From Kiritimatiellia bacterium (GTDB taxonomy: Bacteria; Verrucomicrobiota; Kiritimatiellia; RFP12; UBA1067): a stretch of 5,039 nt of DNA. Positions 1 through 4,956 of the stretch are shown here, piece after piece. Position 1 is the stretch's first letter, and every line of letters begins with the position of its first letter. The notes below the pieces were generated by a model, which saw only the letters and a list, made by a program, of their open reading frames with translations, was not told the DNA's origin and ran no database searches. The stretch covers positions 1 to 5,039 of the forward strand of contig JAGBFY010000566.1 in assembly GCA_017936245.1 (NCBI GenBank), in the 5' to 3' direction. The translations under genes were made by a program, and so were the position numbers.

Positions 1-802
1 CGTACGTGCCATGCCAGATTTGGGGTCCGCGCACGAAGCGGCGGAAATCCTCCGTCATCGGCTGAGTGCGCTGGAATGGGAACATCTTGCCGTAGTAGGG
101 ATGCCGCTCGCCGCAACCGAGAAGCTCGTAGTCGATGTATGAGGCGTTATCCGCGTCATCGACATGCGTCGCCGCGACCTTCGCGCACGTGGCAAGCGGC
201 ATCGTGCGCCAGTCCCAGTCGCAAACCATGTTGCCGATGCGCACCCGGCGGCAGTTGCGGATGACGAAATTCGCGCCCGAGCCGTCATGATCCCAGGATG
301 GCTCGATCGGATAGCGCGGCGGACGGCGGAACACAAGCTCCGCGCCCTTTCCGTCGAAAGTAAAGTCGGTGAAACCTTCAATTGTTATATTCGAATTTAT
401 TGCAAAGTAGGTCTGACCTACTTTGCAATTGTTACCGTGGAAGCAGCGGTAGGTTCCCGGCGCGAGCTCGACACGCGATGCGCCGATCCTCTTCGCCTCC
501 GCAAGAGCGGCGTTTATGGCGACAACATTGTTGTCGTTCGTCTCGGAAAAGCCGAAATCCGCTGCCCTGACGACGACTCCGCCGCGCGGCCTCGGCGCGG
601 CAATCTCAATAGCACCCGCTCCAACAGGATCGGGACGAGCCGAACTGACACCGACATCCTTCTCGAACGGCAGCGCAACGAGCGGCGCAGCGGCAAACGC
701 AGCGTTGAATGTTGCCAGTAGTGCCAATTCTGCCAGTATCCATTTCCAATTCCCATCTCGAACGCCAACTTGAGGCTCGAACTCATTTCCACTTTTACAC
801 AT
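1..802 (-). CDS. Secreted right-handed parallel beta-helix protein (pectate-lyase-3-like), N-terminal 267 codons; 3' end beyond window
   Basis: The frame opens at ATG 802-800 and stays open to the left edge, so the C-terminus is missing. I translated it by hand because no stop lies in the window. The start is supported by an AAGGAAGG Shine-Dalgarno 5 nt upstream and by lying two bases after the alpha-galactosidase stop. Residues 19-37 form a signal peptide (WILAELALLATFNAAFA, then AAP). Residues 82-118 (ADFGFSETNDNNVVAINAAL, then a helix and VELAPGTY) match the opening of pectate-lyase-3 type beta-helices. Coil-like strands follow (NITIEGFTDFTFDGKGAELVF; NFVIRNCRRVRIGNMVCDWDW). The DWDWRTMPLA segment recalls glycan-active beta-helix families, and a GH110-like galactosidase is possible given the neighbour, but I cannot show catalytic residues. 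Position implies co-expression with the alpha-galactosidase and export. Oddities: a palindrome encodes residues 125-135, and 9-bp repeats encode residues 22-30. The fold is fairly sure; the substrate is not. Confidence 0.85.
   Translation of the reverse strand, partial: MCKSGNEFEPQVGVRDGNWKWILAELALLATFNAAFAAAPLVALPFEKDVGVSSARPDPVGAGAIEIAAPRPRGGVVVRAADFGFSETNDNNVVAINAALAEAKRIGASRVELAPGTYRCFHGNNCKVGQTYFAINSNITIEGFTDFTFDGKGAELVFRRPPRYPIEPSWDHDGSGANFVIRNCRRVRIGNMVCDWDWRTMPLATCAKVAATHVDDADNASYIDYELLGCGERHPYYGKMFPFQRTQPMTEDFRRFVRGPQIWHGTY
399..429. repeat. Perfect 31-bp palindrome (15-bp arms, 1-nt centre) inside the beta-helix gene
   Basis: The plus strand reads ATTGCAAAGTAGGTC, T, GACCTACTTTGCAAT, and every position of the 15-bp arms pairs. 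The next flanking bases do not pair, so the element has sharp ends. It lies within codons 125-135 of the beta-helix protein (N-CKVGQTYFA-I) and keeps the frame. Because it is palindromic, both strands encode nearly the same peptide (CKVGQTYFA and CKVGLTYFA). It could be a small palindromic mobile element or a protein-binding site. A transcript hairpin with a one-base loop is unlikely as drawn; opening two or three central pairs gives a usable loop. Confidence 0.9.
713..739. repeat. Three tandem 9-bp units encoding the signal-peptide core of the beta-helix protein
   Basis: On the minus strand the units are ATACTGGCA, GAATTGGCA and CTACTGGCA. All end in TGGCA and run head to tail with a 9-bp period. 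They are exactly in codon phase and encode ILA-ELA-LLA, residues 22-30, the hydrophobic core of the predicted signal peptide. The preceding AATTGGAAATGG (residues 18-21) looks like a decayed extension of the same pattern. Confidence 0.75.
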
Positions 803-804
803 TG

Positions 805-2850
805 TCACCTTCCTTCGCGAATGTCACGGAAGCGCAGTTTCGCGTTGTTCCCGGGAATGAAACGGACGAGATGCGTCGCATGTCCATAAACACGCGTCCT
901 GTATACCTTCGTCACCATTCCCTCGTCAATCTGTCTCCAGCAGTCGCGGACTTTCCACTCACCTTCCATACCGGCGGCATGCATGTCAAAAACGATTTCG
1001 CGCTCTTCCATACCATAGTTCAGAAGACCGACCGCAATGGATCCGTCCGCAAGCGGACGCGCCCATATATCGTAACTCCGTTTGTCCACGATACACGCCG
1101 CCGCCTTCCCCAGCGGGTCCTGATCGATTGCGATCACCTCGTCGTTTCTGAGAAGCGAGAGAGTGAAATCGTCAAGCTTCGTCATGTCACAGCCGATCAT
1201 AAGCGGCGCGGCGGCAAGCGCCCAGAGCGAAATGTGCGTATACTGCTCGTTCGGCGCGAGACGGCTTCCTTTGAATTCGTTCCAGCACATCGGACCGACG
1301 CAAAGCATATCCGGATCGTTCCATCCGCCCGGCTCTGCATACCGCCACTGCGTCTTGAGCACCTTTATCGCGTTGACGATCGACGACCACCTGTCGAACA
1401 CGTCACCCGTCGTACGCCAGCTATGTCCGCCGACCTTCATTCCCCAGCAGCCCACGTTATCCTTACCGTACTGGCAGAGCGAAAACACGATATCGCGATT
1501 CTGCGCCTTGAGCGCCTCGCCCATGATGCGATATGGACGCATTGCGCGTTCAATGCCTTCACCGGTGGCAACGTCGCCATAGCTGCACCAGTCGTGCTTC
1601 AGATAGTCAAAGCCCCATTCGGCATAAGCCTCTGCATCCTGCGCCTCATGCTGCCAGCTTCCTTCGCATCCGCCGCATGTCTTCGGTCCGGGCGAAGAAT
1701 AAATTCCGGCCTTGAACCCCTTTGAGTGAAGGTAGTCGACCAAACCCTTCATATCCGGGAAACGCTTGTTCGTGTTGATCTTTCCGTTCCCGTCCCGCAC
1801 CGGACCGTGAAGATCCTTCATCCACGACTTAGGCTTATTCTGCCAAAAGTCATCGATGTTGACGTATGACCAGCCGTGATCGGCAAGACCAGTCTTCTCG
1901 AACGCATCTGCCGCCTTGCGGACGTCGTCGGCCGTCACGTTCCAGGAGAAGCAGTTCCAGCTGTTCCATCCCATCGCGGGAGTAAGCGAAATCTTTTCCC
2001 CGACTTTGATGGTCAGCGTTTTCTCGGCTTTGCCCTTCGCGTTTTCCGCGACGATCGTAAGCGGGTAATTGCCGGGCTCGTCAATGGAACCTGTGAGAAC
2101 CTGCGTAGCCGGGTTGAAGGTTATTTTTCTACCACAAAGGACGCAAAGACATTCGCTACGGTTCTTTGCGCACTTTGCATTCTTTGCGGCGATGGAAATC
2201 TTCATCGGCCGCAGACCGGTGACGGGCACGCGGTAGATGATCGGATGTCCGGGCCGTACACCGTACACGACTGGCCCGTTGATACGCGGCTTTTCGCTTT
2301 CCGGCGGCGTCAGAATGCCGAGCTGAGGCGTGTGCATCCTGATATCGTTTGGCGGATACTTGCCGTCAGCAAACTCGAAGTGGGTCCCAAACGCCCATCC
2401 GGCCATAATGCCGGCAGTCCCCGCCACCTCCAGGACGACGGACTCAAGTCCCGTCAGTTCCACCTTCGCGTCGAGCTTCACACCCTTCTTGATGCCGAAC
2501 CTCTCCCACAACACTCTGCCGTCCGGAGCGGCTATGCGAAATGTCGCAGGTTGAGCCACCTCATTGCGGCAGTCAACGCCGCAAACGGCTTGAAGCGAAA
2601 CGGCACCGCCGCCAAGCGGGATGGTGACACGGCTCGGCGTTTTGACGCGAAGCGACGCCCAATACTTCTTGCCGGCAAGACACACGTCTCCAATGCTCGT
2701 CCCGTGAGGCCCCGCCTCGTTCTTGACATCCATCATGGGGATGTCATATTTGACGCCTGCAAATGCTGTGGTGAATGTTGCCGCTACCGCACACGGTAGG
2801 ACGAACATCCTCGCGAGCCGAACTGATAAATCAGAATACAAAATTTTCAT
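805..2850 (-). CDS. Secreted GH27 alpha-galactosidase with NPCBM and Ig-like modules
   Basis: A retaining alpha-galactosidase that removes terminal alpha-linked galactose from glycans, 681 residues. Residues 1-31 are a Sec signal peptide (hydrophobic from M15, ending TTAFA-G). Residues ~34-160 resemble an NPCBM carbohydrate-binding module. Residues ~188-283 are the Ig-like linker typical of bacterial GH27 enzymes (PRINGPVVYGVRPGHP to LTIKVG). The GH27 barrel begins at SLTPAMGWNSWN (288-299). NIDDFW is at 331-336, YLKHDWC at 416-422 with nucleophile D420, WRTTGDVFD at 478-486 with acid/base D483, and GGWNDPDML at 508-516. A C-terminal beta-sandwich follows (IWARPLADGSIAVGLLN). All key family residues are present, so it should be active. 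The ATG is preceded by only a weak purine stretch (AAGAG). Oddity: residues 224-242 (NAKCAKNRSECLCVLCGRK) are repeat-encoded and carry four cysteines. The downstream gene starts two bases after the stop. Confidence 0.96.
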   Translation of the reverse strand: MKILYSDLSVRLARMFVLPCAVAATFTTAFAGVKYDIPMMDVKNEAGPHGTSIGDVCLAGKKYWASLRVKTPSRVTIPLGGGAVSLQAVCGVDCRNEVAQPATFRIAAPDGRVLWERFGIKKGVKLDAKVELTGLESVVLEVAGTAGIMAGWAFGTHFEFADGKYPPNDIRMHTPQLGILTPPESEKPRINGPVVYGVRPGHPIIYRVPVTGLRPMKISIAAKNAKCAKNRSECLCVLCGRKITFNPATQVLTGSIDEPGNYPLTIVAENAKGKAEKTLTIKVGEKISLTPAMGWNSWNCFSWNVTADDVRKAADAFEKTGLADHGWSYVNIDDFWQNKPKSWMKDLHGPVRDGNGKINTNKRFPDMKGLVDYLHSKGFKAGIYSSPGPKTCGGCEGSWQHEAQDAEAYAEWGFDYLKHDWCSYGDVATGEGIERAMRPYRIMGEALKAQNRDIVFSLCQYGKDNVGCWGMKVGGHSWRTTGDVFDRWSSIVNAIKVLKTQWRYAEPGGWNDPDMLCVGPMCWNEFKGSRLAPNEQYTHISLWALAAAPLMIGCDMTKLDDFTLSLLRNDEVIAIDQDPLGKAAACIVDKRSYDIWARPLADGSIAVGLLNYGMEEREIVFDMHAAGMEGEWKVRDCWRQIDEGMVTKVYRTRVYGHATHLVRFIPGNNAKLRFRDIREGR
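808..816 (-). promoter_or_regulatory. Shine-Dalgarno of the beta-helix gene, overlapping the end of the alpha-galactosidase frame
   Basis: The minus strand reads GAAGGAAGG here, then TGA (the alpha-galactosidase stop), CA, and ATG. The purine run encodes the last residues of the upstream enzyme (EGR) and sits 5 nt before the downstream start. This fits translational coupling by re-initiation. It is the clearest ribosome-binding site in the window and decides the start of the downstream gene. Confidence 0.8.
2124..2189. repeat. CAAAG-type hairpin repeat lying in frame within the alpha-galactosidase Ig-like domain
   Basis: The left arm is ACCACAAAGGACGCAAAGA (2131-2149). The right side has three CTTTGC-like motifs (2163-2189). 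CGCAAAGA (2142-2149) pairs with TCTTTGCG (2163-2170) around a 13-nt loop. After a 2x2 mismatch, CAAAG (2135-2139) pairs with CTTTG (2173-2177). A T-run precedes the left arm. I recall similar ACCACAAAG/CGCAAAG repeats as common intergenic elements in environmental genomes of this kind. Here it is translated as residues ~224-242, where relatives have a short LP-GL type turn. The boundaries are approximate. Confidence 0.7.
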
Positions 2851-2879
2851 TTCTCGAACTCTTGCCTATAACTTCTCTG

Positions 2880-2914
2880 TTTTTTTTTAACCACTAAAAA
2901 CAAAAAAATGAGAG
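2880..2914. repeat. T-run plus ACCACTAAAAACA element
   Basis: The plus strand shows nine T's, AACCACTAAAAAC, then a run of seven A's and TGAGAG. The layout (T-run, ACCAC, spaced A-rich words) parallels the element inside the alpha-galactosidase gene (T-run, ACCACAAAGGACGCAAAGA). They may belong to one class of degenerate repeat. The A-tract may also bend the DNA upstream of the alpha-galactosidase start. Confidence 0.4.
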
Positions 2915-2923
2915 ATAACAGTT

Positions 2924-2948
2924 TTCTACACATTCTACACTTCTACAC
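2924..2948. repeat. Three TTCTACAC units, 8-9 bp period
   Basis: The plus strand carries TTCTACAC at 2924-2931, 2933-2940 and 2941-2948, with one extra A after the first unit. The three copies are identical. They lie in the gap before the alpha-galactosidase gene, and their unit size resembles the 9-bp array in the downstream gene's signal peptide. They could be operator-like sites or slippage-derived repeats. Confidence 0.75.
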
Positions 2949-3045
2949 GGCTCAAGAAAAACTGGTTATACCCATTTACATTCCTGCGCCAAACGCAGAC
3001 TGGGTGCTAAACGCCAACTCATTTCAACATTTGCACGTTTTCATC

Positions 3046-4893
3046 CTACCGAATGCTGATGGTCAGACCAGTCTTAAGATCGGCCTTGAGCACACCGTTC
3101 TCATATACAGGAACGTATCCGTGCGCCTCCTCGCCGTTAGCCACGACCTTCCACGTCGCGAAATTTTCCGCATCGACAACGGTCGTCAGATTGATCGGAA
3201 CGGTGAATTTCGCAGGCAATTGACCAGAAACATTCGTCAGATACAGCTTGCCGTTCGCCGCCGGACGGAACTTCGTGATAGTTGGAGTTTTGCCATAGTA
3301 GTAGGCGGTATCGACCGTAAGGCCGCCTATGGAGAGGTCGGCATCGGCAATGGCCGAAAGGTCGAGCGTCCTGGCATTACCTTGCACATTCTCATTCACC
3401 TGTATCGAACCATTGCCGGTAACTGAAAGCGGGCGCGTAAGCGCATAGTCCACTGCGAACCAGAGAACGCCGTCCGTAACTTCCGTTCCAGCGACACGCT
3501 CAAGAATGTTGGTCGCCTTGGCATCCCCAATGGACAATTTCCCGGCGCCGATCTTTTTGAGTTTGATGCTTGTGGCGGCGTTCGCCGCAAGGTTGGTGGT
3601 CATGATTTCGTGCAGGTTCTTGTCTGTGTAAACGTCCAGACCCAACGTGGCGACGGTTTCAGACGAGTTCGTAATGACATGCCACTTGCTGTAGTAAGTG
3701 TTTCCTCCGATGCCGATGCCGTTCACCGTGTTCGCCGTGCCGTTAAGGTCAATCACAAGCGGCGCGGCTTCGCTCGTGCCCGTTCCAGAATACTCGCCGA
3801 CGGCAATCATCACCTTGCCTTTCCCTTCTCCATGCGGAAGGACATCGTCGGATGTCAGTTTCAGGCACATTCTTCCTCCAAGTTTGAAGTTGCCCGCATT
3901 GCCCCAGACGATGCGACCGCCTTCGTCTGCGCCAAGCATCACCGTCTTGGCGGGAGCATACGAGTGCTGCAAAAGTACGAAATCGCCATCGCCGGCTGTT
4001 TTGAGTGTTCCGGCACCAGAAAATAGTTTGTAATCGTAAACGCTGCTCCGAAAAATAATGGGGGTTCCGGCAACACTTTGGAGAATGATTTTCGCACCGT
4101 CAGCGACCTGGAACCTGGTATCACCTTCCGCCAGAGACCATATCTCACCGCCCTCGAAGAGGATTCGAGCGGCGACCGAGGCGTTCTGGTTTGTAACATA
4201 AGACAATGACGCCGAGCCGTTCGGCAGGAGCCTGAAGATGTCAAGTATGCCGTTATCCGCTGTCACGTCCGACTCAACGATGATACCTGTGCCAAAGCCG
4301 AATGTGCCCAGCATGTTGGGCCAAGCTTCACCAACCGCCGTAGATATTTGACCTGCTGAATAGACAGGATTAGCCCAATCGATGTCGCGAGGTGTTTTTT
4401 CCGAGACGACGATTGTGCCACCGCGTTTTTGGAATCGGATGGCGTTACGACGCGGACGTATCCATTTCACGTTGTTAGTAATGGTGACAATGGCCGGACC
4501 GGAATCGTTTCCGCTCAGAACAGTGTATCCATTGTTCGTAAGACCACCGCAATACTCACCATCAATCAAAAGATTGTTTTTAACGGTTACATTGGCATAC
4601 AATACCGAAGAATCCGTCCAGTTCAACCGATAGCCGTCACCAGCAGAGCCGACCGTCGCACCATTACGATCATCGACCGTGAACGTCGAGGGCTCGGCCA
4701 CCGCACCACCATTGACCATCAACGCCGCGACAAACGTTGCTGCAGCAAAGAAGTTATGCACGTTATTAATTTTCTTTCTGTAGAGTAGAGACCCACGCCT
4801 CGACGTTGCCGTCGATGCGGCTTCCCCCTCGTCAAACCGTACGTGCGGATTTCCCGCATACGGCTTTCCATTGAGTGCTTCTCTTTTTGTCAC
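3046..4893 (-). CDS. Exported beta-strand-rich, autotransporter-passenger-like protein; annotated start suspect
   Basis: The frame has 615 codons from GTG 4893 to TAG. Residues 1-38 translate a group II intron 3' end (KPYAGNPHVRFDEGE) and are probably not native. A more natural start is GTG at 4761 (codon 45), giving HNFFAAATFVAALMVNGGAVA-EPST, a Sec signal peptide, and a 571-residue protein. The rest is rich in G, N, T, S, V and short beta strands. It contains SGAGTLKT (292-299) and LKKIGAGKLSIGDA (445-458), which match the KxGxGxLxL style of autotransporter-associated beta-strand repeats. I see no outer-membrane barrel, PEP-CTERM or other clear anchor; the end (TGLTISIR) is a plain beta strand. 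The likely role is surface or secreted structural or adhesive. Substrate and partners are unknown. It is first in a possible operon with the alpha-galactosidase, 195 bp away. Confidence 0.8.
   Translation of the reverse strand: MTKREALNGKPYAGNPHVRFDEGEAASTATSRRGSLLYRKKINNVHNFFAAATFVAALMVNGGAVAEPSTFTVDDRNGATVGSAGDGYRLNWTDSSVLYANVTVKNNLLIDGEYCGGLTNNGYTVLSGNDSGPAIVTITNNVKWIRPRRNAIRFQKRGGTIVVSEKTPRDIDWANPVYSAGQISTAVGEAWPNMLGTFGFGTGIIVESDVTADNGILDIFRLLPNGSASLSYVTNQNASVAARILFEGGEIWSLAEGDTRFQVADGAKIILQSVAGTPIIFRSSVYDYKLFSGAGTLKTAGDGDFVLLQHSYAPAKTVMLGADEGGRIVWGNAGNFKLGGRMCLKLTSDDVLPHGEGKGKVMIAVGEYSGTGTSEAAPLVIDLNGTANTVNGIGIGGNTYYSKWHVITNSSETVATLGLDVYTDKNLHEIMTTNLAANAATSIKLKKIGAGKLSIGDAKATNILERVAGTEVTDGVLWFAVDYALTRPLSVTGNGSIQVNENVQGNARTLDLSAIADADLSIGGLTVDTAYYYGKTPTITKFRPAANGKLYLTNVSGQLPAKFTVPINLTTVVDAENFATWKVVANGEEAHGYVPVYENGVLKADLKTGLTISIR
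4780..4893 (-). mobile_element. Group II intron 3' remnant (domains V and VI), 5'-truncated
   Basis: On the minus strand a 33-nt hairpin (4866-4834) has the hallmarks of group II domain V. It has an AGC triad (4865-4863), a lower stem AAGCCGTA/TACGGTTT, a two-base CG bulge (4843-4842), an upper stem TGCGG/CCGCA and a GAAAT loop. A domain VI-like hairpin follows (4815-4800: TCGACG, GCAA tetraloop, CGTCGA). Then comes TCTCTACTCTAC ending at 4780, with an A seven bases from that end as a branch-point candidate. No reverse transcriptase or domains I-IV are present, so this is a 5'-truncated relic, as incomplete retrohoming leaves. The 5' boundary is unclear; 4893 is a guess. Its translation gives the familiar spurious peptide GNPHVRFDEGE. 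Confidence 0.8.
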
Positions 4894-4901
4894 GGCTTTC
4901 G

Positions 4902-4907
4902 TCCTTT
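4902..4907 (-). promoter_or_regulatory. Possible Shine-Dalgarno (AAAGGA) for the GTG at 4893
   Basis: AAAGGA lies 8 nt before GTG 4893. It is the better of the two ribosome-binding contexts for the exported protein; GTG 4761 has only an A-rich AGAAAGAAA upstream. If this site is used, the intron-derived codons are translated and the signal peptide becomes internal. It therefore bears on the start choice without settling it. Confidence 0.4.
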
Positions 4908-4928
4908 CTTCGCTTTAAATGGCTGTGA

Positions 4929-4956
4929 ATTATATTTGTTTTTTTTTTTCTGTCAA
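4929..4956 (-). promoter_or_regulatory. Consensus sigma70-type promoter for the exported protein and possibly the operon
   Basis: The minus strand has TTGACA at 4956-4951, a 16-nt spacer containing an A11 tract, and TATAAT at 4934-4929. Both hexamers are perfect. Transcription would start near 4922. That gives a leader of ~30 nt to GTG 4893 or ~160 nt to GTG 4761, the latter containing the intron domain V and VI hairpins. The upstream gene's stop codon is inside the -35 box. Confidence 0.8.

Larger units (their letters stand above)
2851..3045. other. 195-bp intergenic gap between the exported protein and the alpha-galactosidase
   Basis: No coding frame is supported. Read on the minus strand it holds the GTGTAGAA repeats, a T-rich stretch, TTTTTAGTGGTT, an A9 tract (2888-2880) and then the alpha-galactosidase start. 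A weak promoter could sit at the A-tract (TATAGG at 2870-2865), but the -35 match is poor. No stem followed by a U-run marks a terminator, so readthrough from the upstream gene is possible. Two GCGTTT-centred direct motifs (near 2993 and 3010) are degenerate and unexplained. Confidence 0.6.

Noticed and set aside
55..381. Minus-strand 108-codon frame
   Set aside because: It is an S/R/T/A-rich shadow of the beta-helix gene in a different frame.
514..792. Minus-strand 92-codon frame beginning MEMSSSLKLAF
   Set aside because: It overlaps the beta-helix gene in another frame. The frame from ATG 802 has the Shine-Dalgarno, a signal peptide and the beta-helix motif. This frame turns R/L-rich after the repeat-derived WQNWHYWQH.
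709..1725. Long plus-strand open frame (338 codons)
   Set aside because: It lies antisense to the alpha-galactosidase, has no recognisable domain, is rich in R, H and P as antisense shadows are, and has no ribosome-binding site that I can see.
2124..2189. Reading the CAAAG motifs as a CRISPR array or a ribosomal slippage site
   Set aside because: Units are only 8-11 bp apart, with no constant spacer length or unique spacers. The frame continues cleanly into conserved GH27 sequence, so no frameshift is needed.
1876..2799. Plus-strand open frame of 307 codons
   Set aside because: It is antisense to the NPCBM and Ig-like part of the alpha-galactosidase, whose minus-strand reading shows clear family motifs. 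The shadow has none.
2865..2898. Possible promoter (GTGGTT, A-tract, TATAGG) before the alpha-galactosidase
   Set aside because: The -35 matches consensus at only two positions and the -10 at four. The A-tract alone is not enough, so I mention it only under the intergenic gap.
4834..4866. Domain V-like hairpin read as an integron attC or a rho-independent terminator
   Set aside because: The AGC triad, CG bulge and GAAA-type loop, followed by a second hairpin and CTCTACTCTAC, fit a group II intron 3' end. There is no U-run and there are no attC core sites.
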